Assembly: GCA_943357285.1 (NCBI GenBank) | Contig: CALRGJ010000008.1 | Coordinates: 1 to 54,643 of the forward strand | DNA: 54,643 nucleotides | Direction of reading: 5' to 3' | Origin: Candidatus Peribacteria bacterium | GTDB lineage: Bacteria > Patescibacteriota > Gracilibacteria > UBA1369 > LOWO2-01-FULL-3 | Shown here: piece by piece, positions 17,614-25,737 of the stretch | Position numbering within the stretch: the stretch's first letter is position 1 | Layout: the number at the start of each line of letters is the position of its first letter | Program-made: the position numbers and the translations under genes | Notes under the pieces: generated by a model | Told to the model about the DNA's origin: nothing | The model's input: the letters and a program-made list of their open reading frames with translations, nothing else | Databases searched by the model: none

Positions 17614-19530
17614 TTAGAATGTTCTCTCTGATCTTAGTTCTTTCATCCTTTGAAGCATCTTGATTTTTTTAATCTGCAAATCTTTTAATTTAGCCAAATC
17701 CTCTTTATCAAAAAGTGGGGGATTACTTAGACTCTTAGCAGCCAATAAATCTATCAGCTCAGCAGCTGTTTCCACATTCATTGTATAGGCAGTGAAATGC
17801 ACATTCATATTTACGTATCCAGTGTAAATATCCAAAAGATTCAAAGTCTTCTTTAGAAATTTAGAGAAATCCATTCCTTCATTTTTTTCAGATTTAACAA
17901 CCTCTACTTTGCCGTTGAATACTTGTTTGTAATATTCCATGTAATATTTAAACTCATTCATCGGATTTAATTTCAAAGAATTGAGTACATCCGTCTCACA
18001 ATCATCAGCATTATTAAATGCATATTCCTCACCACAATCTATTTTTGATTTCAAATACCATGGTTCCGCATCAAGAGTATTGAGTTTTAATTCATAATCC
18101 AAATTTGCCACTGCATCCTGGAAATTTTTTTCTGCAAGTTGATCTTTGGCCACAGCCTGAAAATGATCTCTTGGATAAAGAGAATAATCCAAAGCTTTCT
18201 GATTGTGATTGAAGTGACTAGCAAATAAAAATCCGACTTCCCACAAAGCAATGAGCGCCAAAATTACTGAGAAAATCACAGTCGCATTATTTTTACCTTC
18301 ATCAGTTTTTTTCACCATTACCGAGCGTATAAAAATCAAATAAATAAATAGTAAAAGAAGATTCGCAAAGAAATTAAAATTGTAATCAATCATGTTGTGC
18401 ATGATTCCTCCCGTTACCGCCAAGCACAAAATGAAAACCAAATCCTTTGATTTTTGATCGAGTAATTTAAATCTTTTAAAAACTGTAACTAAAATTGTAA
18501 TTAAGAAACCAAGGAAGAAAATCATTGCTGGAATTCCATTCTCCACCGCAATCTTCAAGAAAATATTATGAGGGTGATCTGAATTAGCTAAGAAAGTTTT
18601 TTGAATTGGATTATAAGCATAACGGAAGCTAAAAGGTCCCCATCCTAGCAGAGGTTTCTGCATTGATAGTTGCGTAGCCGCCTTCCAGAATTCAATTCTC
18701 TCTTGCTTAGAAGTCACGCTTTCATCATTACCAAAAGTAACTCTCTCTTGGACGTTGATCACTTTGTGTTCAGTGCTTCGTGCGTAATTACTCGCAAAAA
18801 ATATTCCAATAGCTGCCACAAAAACTGCCGACGCAGTCAAAATCTTTTTCTTATTTATTCTACGGAAATAATAAATTCCCAATAAAACTATCTGTCCGCC
18901 AAATACCAATAGGGCACCTCTTGAGAAGGTGAGCATCAAAGCCGCTATGGTAAGACTAATAACTACATTTCTCCAATGGCTTACTTTTTCTCCGCTTTTT
19001 AATAAAAGTACCGGCCAAGTCATCAAAAGAAAAAGAGCAAAAGCATTTGGCCACACATTGCCATTTCTAAGAATATTAAAGAATGGTCCAAACATCCTGA
19101 CCTCTTCTAACATAAAATAATTCAAGAAGCCCATAATTACCGCTATGAGAGTAGACATCTTCACAATTCTCAAGAATTTTTCTTTCCAATCTAGTTGCTG
19201 ATTCGCATATATAAGATATAGAACCACCACAGACAAGAAGGCTATCACCTCACTAAAACCAAGATTCTTTGTTTGAGAAAAGGAAAAAGATAGAATTGTG
19301 AGTAGTCCAAACAAAAGTAAAAATATTTTTTCCCAAGAAATTTGTTCTCGCATTTTTTTATATTCCACCACCGCTAAAACCGCCAAAAGCACACAAAATC
19401 CTAAAACTAAGGGATATTCTGCACCGTAATCATATTTTTTAAACACCGGATTAAAAAGGTCCACCACGAAGAATATTCCTAGCGCCCAAAGTGAGAAGTT
19501 TTCTTTAAGGTTTTTTAATATATTTTTCAT
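17614..19530 (-). CDS. O-antigen ligase/polymerase-like membrane protein
   Basis: The N-terminal 400 residues form about ten to twelve hydrophobic helices. A loop reading LLGWGPFSFRYAYN, then SDHPHNIFLKIAVENGIP, is the HNxxLxxxxExG signature of the Wzy/WaaL O-antigen ligase family. A soluble C-terminal part (about 440-638) has helical, TPR-like character, as in several Wzy_C members. I start at Met 19530 (MKNILKNLKE) rather than at the weaker upstream codon. It probably joins or polymerises surface polysaccharide, or glycosylates proteins on the outer face. It could be relevant to decorating the three surface-layer-type proteins nearby; that link is inference. Confidence 0.83.
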   Translation of the reverse strand: MKNILKNLKENFSLWALGIFFVVDLFNPVFKKYDYGAEYPLVLGFCVLLAVLAVVEYKKMREQISWEKIFLLLFGLLTILSFSFSQTKNLGFSEVIAFLSVVVLYLIYANQQLDWKEKFLRIVKMSTLIAVIMGFLNYFMLEEVRMFGPFFNILRNGNVWPNAFALFLLMTWPVLLLKSGEKVSHWRNVVISLTIAALMLTFSRGALLVFGGQIVLLGIYYFRRINKKKILTASAVFVAAIGIFFASNYARSTEHKVINVQERVTFGNDESVTSKQERIEFWKAATQLSMQKPLLGWGPFSFRYAYNPIQKTFLANSDHPHNIFLKIAVENGIPAMIFFLGFLITILVTVFKRFKLLDQKSKDLVFILCLAVTGGIMHNMIDYNFNFFANLLLLFIYLIFIRSVMVKKTDEGKNNATVIFSVILALIALWEVGFLFASHFNHNQKALDYSLYPRDHFQAVAKDQLAEKNFQDAVANLDYELKLNTLDAEPWYLKSKIDCGEEYAFNNADDCETDVLNSLKLNPMNEFKYYMEYYKQVFNGKVEVVKSEKNEGMDFSKFLKKTLNLLDIYTGYVNMNVHFTAYTMNVETAAELIDLLAAKSLSNPPLFDKEDLAKLKDLQIKKIKMLQRMKELRSERTF

Positions 19531-19545
19531 ATGACGACACAATAC

Positions 19546-19577
19546 AAAAAAAGCCCCAGAATTTCCAGGGCCTTTTT
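19546..19577 (-). terminator. Intrinsic terminator
   Basis: On the minus strand GCCCTGG and CTGGGGC pair (two wobbles) around an AAATT loop, followed by seven T. It ends the small CxxC membrane-protein gene and separates it from the ligase gene. Confidence 0.85.
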
Positions 19578-19588
19578 AAATTCAAATG

Positions 19589-19789
19589 TTATTTCTTGCA
19601 AGCGCAGCCACCACATGGGCAGAAGCCACTGATAGAGTAGAGAAGTACTCCAGCAGGCCACCATTTCATTATCCAATCTCCATACACACCCATATCTACA
19701 CCTAGATTTACTAGAAGTAGTGATAGAGCTGTTAAAGCTAGAATTAATGGTGATAACCAGCGACATACTGGACATTTAGATCCTTTCAT
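19589..19789 (-). CDS. Small membrane protein with Cys motifs at both ends
   Basis: This 66-aa protein has CPVC at residues 6-9, two hydrophobic segments (about 12-30 and 42-57) and a C-terminal CPCGGCAC cluster. The paired cysteine motifs on both ends of a helical hairpin suggest metal binding or redox chemistry on one side of the membrane, probably the cytoplasmic side. I do not recognise a named family. It is monocistronic with a good terminator. It is divergent from hflX, and the two starts are 74 bases apart. Confidence 0.65.
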   Translation of the reverse strand: MKGSKCPVCRWLSPLILALTALSLLLVNLGVDMGVYGDWIMKWWPAGVLLYSISGFCPCGGCACKK

Positions 19790-19806
19790 ATTTTTGAGGT
19801 TAAATA

Positions 19807-19835
19807 TTGATTAACCAATATCATATCTGTAAAAT
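19807..19835 (+). promoter_or_regulatory. hflX promoter
   Basis: TTGATT (19807-19812), a 17-base spacer and TAAAAT (19830-19835). It overlaps an upstream in-frame TTG, which therefore cannot be the start. Confidence 0.65.
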
Positions 19836-19863
19836 TTCCGCAATATCTGCTAATCTGTTGGCC

Positions 19864-21135
19864 ATGAAGAAAACACACCAAGTAAAAGAGAAAATGCGCG
19901 CCATTCTTGTGGATGTGATAGATAGTCGCACGCCAAAGGCTGATGCTGAAAAAAGACTCATCGAAATGGAGAACCTCGTTAATACTTATGGAGGTATTGT
20001 GGTAATGAAGGCTATCCAAAAACGCGGCATGCCGGATTATGACACCTACATCGGAAAGGGTAAGTTAGATGAAATAATAAAAATGGGTGAAGAAATTGGT
20101 GCAGATATTTTGATTATCAATAACATTCTTAAGCCGAAACAGGTTTTTAATATTGATGAGGCTTTGGTTAAAGTGAATATGAAATCTTGGGATAGAGTAG
20201 ATTTGATTTTGAAGATTTTTGATAAGCACGCCACTACTACTGAAGCTAAATTACAGATAGAATTAGCAGCTATTAAGCACATGGGGCCACGCATTTACAA
20301 TATGGGTATTGATCTGTCTCAGCAGGCTGGTGCTCGCGGAACTCTCGGAGGAAGCGGAGAAACGAATATTGAGATTATGAAACGTCATCTCCAAGGTCAT
20401 CAGCTTACACTTCTCAAAAAACTCGAGCACTACGAGCTAATTAATAAAGGTCACCGTGATCGTCGCAAACGTCAGAATTTTCAGAGTGTGGCGATTGTGG
20501 GTTATACCAATGCTGGAAAAAGTTCTCTTCTAAATGCACTGACCGGCAAGGAACTTTATATTGCTGATGAACTTTTTGCGACGCTGGATACCAGAGTGGC
20601 AAAAATTTATATTCCTCCTGAAACTCATTCAGAAGATGGTACCTATATTCCTGGTCGTGAGATAATGCTTTCAGATACGATAGGGTTCATACAGGATTTG
20701 CCACCGGATTTGATTCAAGCATTTAAATCTACTCTCGCGGAGGCAATTTCAGCCGATCTGATTCTTCATACAATTGATATTAACGATCCAGACGTATTTG
20801 AAAAAATTGATGTGGTTGAAGATATTTTGAAGCAACTCGGACTTCAGGATAGAAAAAAGATGTACGTTTTTAATAAAGTAGATTTACTCGCTCACCGCAT
20901 TGTTTTTGAAGATGAAGAGCAAGTTCCAGAAATGAAACGCGAAGGGGGATTAGTGAAGGCCGGTGCTTATGCTTCGCATATGCTGGGCTGGACTGACCAT
21001 AAGAAGCATTCTGCGGCTGCTAAACTGGTTCTCGATCTCAAGAAAAAATACAAAGAATTTCAGCCGATTTTTGTCTCCGCTCACCAGAAAGTTAATTTAG
21101 AAAAATTGATTAAAGCTATTGATAAGGTTGTTTAA
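19864..21135 (+). CDS. hflX: GTPase HflX
   Basis: Ribosome-associated GTPase that splits stalled or hibernating 70S ribosomes. From Met 19864 it is 423 aa. The N-terminal HflX domain carries IGKGKLDEI. A central GTLGGSGETNIE stands where most members have GGPGETQLE. The G domain has G1 GYTNAGKSS (about 212-220), G3 DTIGFIQDLP and G4 NKVD (about 337-340). I choose the ATG at 19864 because the promoter covers the earlier TTG. No Shine-Dalgarno is visible. An insert of about 35 residues after the NKVD region is longer than I expect for the family. Confidence 0.94.
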   Translation: MKKTHQVKEKMRAILVDVIDSRTPKADAEKRLIEMENLVNTYGGIVVMKAIQKRGMPDYDTYIGKGKLDEIIKMGEEIGADILIINNILKPKQVFNIDEALVKVNMKSWDRVDLILKIFDKHATTTEAKLQIELAAIKHMGPRIYNMGIDLSQQAGARGTLGGSGETNIEIMKRHLQGHQLTLLKKLEHYELINKGHRDRRKRQNFQSVAIVGYTNAGKSSLLNALTGKELYIADELFATLDTRVAKIYIPPETHSEDGTYIPGREIMLSDTIGFIQDLPPDLIQAFKSTLAEAISADLILHTIDINDPDVFEKIDVVEDILKQLGLQDRKKMYVFNKVDLLAHRIVFEDEEQVPEMKREGGLVKAGAYASHMLGWTDHKKHSAAAKLVLDLKKKYKEFQPIFVSAHQKVNLEKLIKAIDKVV

Positions 21136-21192
21136 GGCACGCGGAAATAAACTTGGTTTCGATTTGCAACCATTTGTTAAATAATTTTAAAT

Positions 21193-21444
21193 TTAAATCT
21201 GTACCAGCAATAAATTTATTTTTTTCACGACTGCTTGTATACCCGCAATGTCTCCTGCTTCATGTTTGGCATTAATCTCCAGTGGTAAAAAGTTAAAACG
21301 CTCACACCTTACTGGTGAAACGCTTACTGGCAAACGTCCTGCCTCTACCTCCTTTAATATGTTTTCCAAGTATTTTGCCAATCGCGCATTAGAAGCTTCT
21401 ATTGATCGATCACTTGGGACTCCTACATTTTGTTCTCCTTCCAT
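21193..21444 (-). CDS. Hypothetical 83-aa protein
   Basis: I do not recognise it. The protein is mostly helical with an acidic N-terminal half (LAKYLENILKEVEAG), one Cys (C48) and a hydrophobic C-terminal tail. Coding is supported by a good promoter (TTGTGA-16-TATAAT with extended TGC) 22 bases upstream of the ATG and by the lack of any competing gene. It is divergent from the zinc-ribbon gene. Confidence 0.55.
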   Translation of the reverse strand: MEGEQNVGVPSDRSIEASNARLAKYLENILKEVEAGRLPVSVSPVRCERFNFLPLEINAKHEAGDIAGIQAVVKKINLLLVQI

Positions 21445-21465
21445 ATAATTTTTTAATTGTAACCC

Positions 21466-21493
21466 ATTATAGCAGCCAACTTAAACTTCACAA
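21466..21493 (-). promoter_or_regulatory. Promoter of the 83-aa gene
   Basis: TTGTGA (21493-21488), a 16-base spacer ending in TGC, and TATAAT (21471-21466). Confidence 0.65.
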
Positions 21494-21538
21494 TATTAGG
21501 TGTTTCTTGTCACTAATTGTGTTTTCTGGCTTTAGTCC

Positions 21539-21567
21539 TTGCTATTTAAAGATTCATAGTATAGAAT
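21539..21567 (+). promoter_or_regulatory. Promoter of the glycine-rich zinc-ribbon gene
   Basis: TTGCTA (21539-21544), a 17-base spacer and TAGAAT (21562-21567), 26 bases before the ATG at 21594. Confidence 0.65.
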
Positions 21568-21593
21568 GCAGCTCATTTATTAAAAAAATTACA

Positions 21594-22373
21594 ATGGCTT
21601 ATAATCCAGGAGGTAGTCAAAGAGGTAACGGAGGTCCACGTTTTGGTGGAGGAAGAAGTGGAGGAAGAAGTTTCGGAGGAGGAGGCGGATTTGGTGGTGG
21701 TCGTGGTGGAGACAGAGGAAGCAGAGGACCTATGGAAATGCACCAGGCTACTTGTGCTGACTGTGGTAAGTCTTGTGAAGTTCCTTTCAGACCAAGTGGT
21801 TCAAAGCCAGTTTTTTGCAGCAATTGTTTCAAATCAAAAGATAAGGACAATGGTGGTAGATCAGACCGTGGTGGAGATTTCGGCGGCGGAAGCAGCAGAG
21901 ATTTCGAAAGACGTGAATCATCAAGTGGTGGACGCAGAAGCTACGGAGACAGAGATTTCTCTGATAGACCTCCAATGCAGATGCACGAAACAGTTTGCAG
22001 CGAATGTAATAAGGACTGTGAAGTACCTTTCAAACCATCAAGCGATAAGCCGGTTTACTGCAATGATTGTTTCGACAAAGTGCCAAAGGCTGATAAAAAA
22101 GGTAAGGACTCTAAAGGTTCTGCTGATTTCAATGCTAAGTTCGAAATGTTGAACATCAAGTTAGACAGAATTTTGAAAGCTTTAGATGCTACTGCTTCTG
22201 TTAAATCACACAAAGAAGTGAAAGACGTCGTGAAAGAAGTAAAAGAGATTACTTTCGAAGCTCCAAAAGCTGCTAAAGAGTCAAAAGTTGTTAAAGCTGA
22301 AAAAGCTATTCCGACTGAGACAAAGTCAGTAATCAAAAAGGCTAAGCCAAAGGCAAAGAAGTCAAAGATCTAA
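21594..22373 (+). CDS. Glycine/arginine-rich protein with two CxxC-x17-CxxC zinc ribbons
   Basis: The 259-aa protein begins with an RGG-like low-complexity tract (about 1-45). A first zinc ribbon follows (CADC, 17 residues, CSNC; about 53-76), then a second Gly/Arg/Ser linker, a second ribbon (CSEC, 17 residues, CNDC; about 135-158) and a Lys-rich helical tail. The ribbons share EVPFKPxxxKPVYC wording with the CxxC-x17-CxxC family. RGG plus zinc ribbon plus Lys tail suggests nucleic-acid binding. The ATG at 21594 begins MAYNPGG and follows the promoter; the longer upstream reading frame is not supported. A strong terminator follows. Confidence 0.85.
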   Translation: MAYNPGGSQRGNGGPRFGGGRSGGRSFGGGGGFGGGRGGDRGSRGPMEMHQATCADCGKSCEVPFRPSGSKPVFCSNCFKSKDKDNGGRSDRGGDFGGGSSRDFERRESSSGGRRSYGDRDFSDRPPMQMHETVCSECNKDCEVPFKPSSDKPVYCNDCFDKVPKADKKGKDSKGSADFNAKFEMLNIKLDRILKALDATASVKSHKEVKDVVKEVKEITFEAPKAAKESKVVKAEKAIPTETKSVIKKAKPKAKKSKI

Positions 22374-22395
22374 TAGTAGAATAAATTGAACAAAT

Positions 22396-22426
22396 AAAAA
22401 TCCCTTCAACGCGAAGGGATTTTTTT
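22396..22426. terminator. Bidirectional intrinsic terminator
   Basis: AAAAATCCCTTC (22396-22407), loop AACGC, GAAGGGATTTTT (22413-22424) plus more T. It serves the two convergent genes around it. Confidence 0.93.
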
Positions 22427-22451
22427 ATTGTCTTTAATTTTCACACCCACT

Positions 22452-23072
22452 CTAGAATATTTCAAAAGTACTCATGATATTAGCAACTTCTTTTTCTACA
22501 TCTTTAGCTCCTGTAAAAGGCTTATATGTGATTATGTATTTGTCTGTTTCTTTAAATAAAGTCTCGCCGCCCTTCAAATAAAACTTTGGATCGGTAGTTT
22601 TTCCCTTATATTCAGCATTCCAGAAAGTTAGGTTGAATCCCATTCCGTCATTTTTACTGTCATCGCAGTAATAATTGCCTGCACAAAAATCATAGCTGGA
22701 TATTCCTTGTAATTCATTAAAAGCTGCTCCATCTGAAGCAGTTAAATCAGATTTCGTATATCTAATTTCTCCCCAAGGAGAAATACCCTGATATTTAAAG
22801 GAAAAGCGCATTGGTAAACTTTCAAAATTATTATTAACAACTACTTTCCAGTCTCCATTTAATTTTGATGATGAAACTATGTAAGTAAATTCATCTTTAG
22901 TTGTTTTTGCCAATTCAAAAAGATCTGAAGCAGGTGCCTCTTTCGTCACTTCTTTTACTGGTTTTTTTTCAATCACTTCTACTTCACTTTGTTGCCAATA
23001 ATAAACACCCCCTCCAGCAATACCGGCTGAAAGAATAATAGCCAAGAGATACTTGAGCACTTGTGATTGCAT
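22452..23072 (-). CDS. Membrane-anchored extracytoplasmic protein, unknown
   Basis: A single N-terminal hydrophobic segment (about 6-26, with Gly/Ala core) anchors a 180-residue outer domain after a charged Val/Glu/Lys linker. The outer domain is rich in beta-type alternation, with two nearby cysteines in DFCAGNYYCDD (about 127-134) that could form a disulfide. Length is 206 aa. No enzyme motif is recognised. It lies just upstream of the convergent terminator and is downstream, on the same strand, of the intron-bearing tRNA gene. Confidence 0.65.
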   Translation of the reverse strand: MQSQVLKYLLAIILSAGIAGGGVYYWQQSEVEVIEKKPVKEVTKEAPASDLFELAKTTKDEFTYIVSSSKLNGDWKVVVNNNFESLPMRFSFKYQGISPWGEIRYTKSDLTASDGAAFNELQGISSYDFCAGNYYCDDSKNDGMGFNLTFWNAEYKGKTTDPKFYLKGGETLFKETDKYIITYKPFTGAKDVEKEVANIMSTFEIF

Positions 23073-23099
23073 AGTATGAAATTAAGAAATTGATTTTTT

Positions 23100-23426
23100 T
23101 GGTGGGTCTGCCTGGACTTGAACCAGGGACCAATCGGTTATGCGTCTCACTATCACTTTAGTGACCCTTTTCAGGTTCGTAAGCTGGACTATCCCTTGAT
23201 TCGATTTGCATCGAACCCCTGCCGTCTAGTCTCTACACCTTCCCCGCTGAGCGGGGCTTGGCTCGGGATTGCCATGATCATGTTGATTTTAGGTTTCCCC
23301 GAATTTGACAGGTTCTACTCGGCAATCGTGCCGAGCAGCCCATTGATACAGATGCATATTGTGATATTGCACGACTTAGCATCTTATCCTTAAGCCGACT
23401 GCTCTAACCAGCTGAGCTACAGACCC
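23100..23426 (-). tRNA. tRNA with CAU anticodon, interrupted by a group I intron
   Basis: Exon 1 (23426-23393) gives acceptor GGGTCTG, D-arm GCTC/GAGC with a GG loop and anticodon-stem strand GTCGG plus CT. Exon 2 (23142-23100) gives CATAA, CCGAT, a 5-base variable loop, T-arm CCTGG-TTCAAGT-CCAGG, acceptor CAGACCC, A and an encoded CCA. The joined tRNA is 77 nt with loop CTCATAA. The class is tRNA-Ile2 (CAU, needing lysidine) more likely than elongator Met, because GGCTCATAACCG is the usual Ile2 wording, but this is not certain. Requiring a terminal intron G and a 7-base loop fixes the 3' splice site; the 5' site is inferred. Confidence 0.9.
23143..23392 (-). other. Group I intron (IC3-like) within the tRNA anticodon loop
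   Basis: The 250-nt insert carries the catalytic core almost word for word as in the Azoarcus tRNA-Ile intron: GTCAAATTCGG-x-GAAACCTAA, ATGGCAA-x2-CCGAGCCAAGC, GAAGGTGTAGAGACTAGACG and ATAGTCCAG. A 9-bp P2 hairpin (CTGCTCGGC/GCCGAGTAG) lies before the first core strand. The intron ends in G. The P1 region is unusual: a 6-bp AGATGC/GCATCT hairpin sits between the 5' splice site and the likely guide just before P2. No homing endonuclease gene is present. It is likely self-splicing. Confidence 0.9.
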
Positions 23427-23588
23427 ACGTTTTCAAATAACACTGCCAAGCAAACAATTTCCAGATTAAGCAAAGCATCGGAAGTGAGTTTAATATAAAA
23501 ACACTTCTAAAGCAAAGCTTCCACAAATTCATCCTTAGACATTTCCCTCACATAGTTTTAATATCAAATAAACCTAACCATTTCTTTC

Positions 23589-24065
23589 ATGATTGCTTCT
23601 CTCCTAATTATCTCAATGCTTTCCAAAGTTGGATATATAGACGGTCACTACATAAAGCAAATCGAGACAAACAAATATGATGAACAAAGTTATTTTGATG
23701 TGCAAATGGTTGATGAAAAAAATATTAAATTTCAGGCCTTCTCTTATTGGACAGGTGTAAATCCTGACAATGTGCATACAGGTGTTATAAACGGAATAAT
23801 CCCTATTAAGGATGGAAAGGCTGTGTATGAAGAGCTTTGGGAAACTCCTGTTGATTACGTCCCAAATCATCCAGCTGTTGTCTACGATCCAAGGAAAGCT
23901 GATGAATTCCAGGGATGTCATGTGGATGTAACTTTTAAGTCTGATTCGACCGTTCACGTCGAAGATAATTATAAATGTGGTGGATTAAATGTTACCTTCA
24001 TGGGTGATTACAAACGAAAATCTTTTGGCATTCCTGAATGGTTTGATTTTGATAATCAAAAATAG
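23589..24065 (+). CDS. Hypothetical exported protein
   Basis: The 158-aa protein begins with a short hydrophobic stretch (residues 1-12) that could be a minimal signal or a truncated one. The rest is beta-rich, with two cysteines (about C116 and C133) and many aromatic and acidic residues. I recognise no family. The N-terminus looks short for a signal peptide, so an upstream start lost by mutation is possible. It is followed two bases later by the GIY-YIG gene and may be co-transcribed with it. Confidence 0.55.
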   Translation: MIASLLIISMLSKVGYIDGHYIKQIETNKYDEQSYFDVQMVDEKNIKFQAFSYWTGVNPDNVHTGVINGIIPIKDGKAVYEELWETPVDYVPNHPAVVYDPRKADEFQGCHVDVTFKSDSTVHVEDNYKCGGLNVTFMGDYKRKSFGIPEWFDFDNQK

Positions 24066-24067
24066 AA

Positions 24068-24313
24068 ATGCCATTCTTTGTATACATTCTTAAATGCAAA
24101 GACGACACTCTTTATGTTGGCTCTACCAATGATTTGGAACGTCGCCTACACCAACACAACAATTTGAAATCCGGTGCGCATTACACGAAGATACGCCGTC
24201 CTGTTGAGCTAGTTTATTCCAAGAAAATAAGGTCTTTGAGTGCAGCAAGAAAAAAAGAGCATGCCTTGAAAAAACTGAGCCGCCAGGAGAAGCTCGAACT
24301 TATTTCTAAATAA
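24068..24313 (+). CDS. GIY-YIG nuclease domain protein (UPF0213/YhbQ-like)
   Basis: The 81-aa single-domain protein has the VYILKC...LYVGSTNDLERRLHQHN signature (about 5-31), corresponding to GIY and YIG, with the Arg in ERRL. Later comes the conserved Glu in KKEHALKKLSRQEKLELI. Length fits small stand-alone GIY-YIG proteins of the YhbQ type, which act on DNA structures in the cytosol; the physiological substrate is uncertain. It is not linked to the intron as a homing enzyme by any visible motif, although it lies only about 640 bases from it. A bidirectional terminator follows. Confidence 0.88.
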   Translation: MPFFVYILKCKDDTLYVGSTNDLERRLHQHNNLKSGAHYTKIRRPVELVYSKKIRSLSAARKKEHALKKLSRQEKLELISK

Positions 24314-24338
24314 AAACCCCGCATTTACGGGGCTTTTA
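24312..24338. terminator. Bidirectional intrinsic terminator
   Basis: CCCCG (24317-24321) and CGGGG (24328-24332) flanked by A-run and T-run, between convergent genes. Confidence 0.85.
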
Positions 24339-24358
24339 AAAATTTCTGTTTATGGTTC

Positions 24359-24709
24359 TTACTCAAACAATATATCCAAGAATTGTTTTGGATCCACTCC
24401 GCCTTTTACGAAATCTTCATTGCAAGTTGCAACGATCTTTGGCACAGCTTCTGCTTCAATAGCATCTTTATTTGGAACTGCAGCCTTTAATGCTGCTTTA
24501 ATCTCTTCATCACTCTTGAATCCATATTTAGCGCTGATTGCCTTTTGCTCAGCTTCTGGAACTTTTCCGTCATATTTAGCTGTAGAACAGCCAACCTCAA
24601 CTAGAAAATCTGCCATACTAATAGGCTTACCTGGGTCATTTACAGCGCTGCCACCGCAAGCTGACAAACCTAAAACACTCACAGCCATAATTGCTAGGAA
24701 CTTTTTCAT
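24359..24709 (-). CDS. Small lipoprotein, unknown
   Basis: A classical lipoprotein signal with lipobox LSAC (Cys18) is followed by a helical domain of about 98 residues with two further cysteines (about C41 and C96), which could pair. Length is 116 aa. No motif that I recognise. It lies downstream of rpsT on the same strand with a 38-base gap, so it may be read through from the ribosomal-protein promoter. Confidence 0.75.
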   Translation of the reverse strand: MKKFLAIMAVSVLGLSACGGSAVNDPGKPISMADFLVEVGCSTAKYDGKVPEAEQKAISAKYGFKSDEEIKAALKAAVPNKDAIEAEAVPKIVATCNEDFVKGGVDPKQFLDILFE

Positions 24710-24747
24710 TTAGAGAGGGGTTATGATTAAAAAATTCTTTAGAATTT

Positions 24748-25050
24748 TTACGCCTTCGCTTCTGCTTTTTCAGCTTTTACTCCACCTTTCTGTGCTTTGC
24801 TTAGAGCTAATGCTAAACGTGATTTTTTGTTAGCAGCATTATTTTTGTGAATAAGATTTCTCTTCAGACACATATCAATTACAGAGAAAGCAGTTGGCAT
24901 GAATTTCACAGCCTCTTCCAATTTACCATCAGTAATATATTTCATCTGTTTCTTGAAAACTGTTTTCAATTCGTTTCTGTGAGGAGCATTACGTTCACGA
25001 CGTTTCAAGGCCTGACGCATCTGTTTCTTTGCTGACTGTATAACTGGCAT
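24748..25050 (-). CDS. rpsT: 30S ribosomal protein S20
   Basis: This is a primary 16S rRNA-binding protein of the small subunit. The 100-aa sequence has the S20 pattern: a basic N-terminal helix (SAKKQMRQALKRRERN), a long helix, then HKNNAANKKSRLALAL, which is the family's conserved C-terminal wording. An Ala/Lys/Glu tail of about 12 residues is extra. No Shine-Dalgarno precedes the ATG (AATTACAAGAAAATG). It is divergent from maf across a 43-base gap with TATA-type elements on both strands. Confidence 0.95.
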   Translation of the reverse strand: MPVIQSAKKQMRQALKRRERNAPHRNELKTVFKKQMKYITDGKLEEAVKFMPTAFSVIDMCLKRNLIHKNNAANKKSRLALALSKAQKGGVKAEKAEAKA

Positions 25051-25093
25051 TTTCTTGTAATTAATATAATATAAGCCCCGTGATTCTAAGATA

Positions 25094-25732
25094 ATGATCA
25101 GTTTAAGTCAATTAAAAATGAGCGAATCTGCACCAGTCCATCAAAAAGTGACCCTTCCAAGGCAAATTGTCCTCGCTTCCCAGAGTCCACGTCGTCGTGA
25201 GCTTCTCGAAGGAATTGGCATAGATTTTTTAGTACATCCAAGCAAATTCGAAGAAAAAGAGACCCATATTACACCAGAAGAATTAGCCCTCCATAATGCT
25301 ATGGGTAAGGCCCAGGAGGTCAGTCGTCACTACAAAGACGCCCTAATTATTGGAGTAGATACGGTTGTAGCCTTTAATGAGCACTTTTTGGGTAAACCAA
25401 AAGATAAAGAAGACCACAAACGCATCTTGAGAATCCTGAGTAATACTACCCACAAAGTCATCAGTGCCATCTGTATAATAGATACTCGCAGCAAAAAGAA
25501 TGTGACAGCTATTGAAACTACTTTTGTAACAGTGGAAAAACTTGAGGAATCGGATATCGAGGCATATGTGGCATCTGGAGAAGGGGATGATAAGGCGGGT
25601 GGATATGCAATTCAAGGATTGGGCTGCCTTTTTTGCAGGAAAATTGAAGGTGATTATTTCAATGTAGTTGGCCTGCCCATGTACAGATTGAGGAAACTTT
25701 TAAAGGAGTTTGGTATTAAAAAACTTATTTGA
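25094..25732 (+). CDS. maf: Maf-like nucleotide pyrophosphatase
   Basis: Maf proteins hydrolyse non-canonical or modified nucleoside triphosphates, such as dTTP/UTP or m7GTP. The signature LASQSPRRRELL (about 33-44) is near the N-terminus. GVDTVV, then a short gap and LGKPKDKED, give the other active-site strands, and GGYAIQGLG the last one. Length is 212 aa, or 204 from the second Met at 25118. A TATAAT at 25065-25070 permits either start. It ends in TGA, one of the two clear TGA stops that show the standard code. The next gene begins six bases later. Confidence 0.92.
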   Translation: MISLSQLKMSESAPVHQKVTLPRQIVLASQSPRRRELLEGIGIDFLVHPSKFEEKETHITPEELALHNAMGKAQEVSRHYKDALIIGVDTVVAFNEHFLGKPKDKEDHKRILRILSNTTHKVISAICIIDTRSKKNVTAIETTFVTVEKLEESDIEAYVASGEGDDKAGGYAIQGLGCLFCRKIEGDYFNVVGLPMYRLRKLLKEFGIKKLI

Positions 25733-25737
25733 TTATT

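Noticed and set aside
23118-23393. Reading frame across the intron-bearing tRNA
   Set aside because: The sequence is fully explained by tRNA exons and group I core; no endonuclease motif is present.
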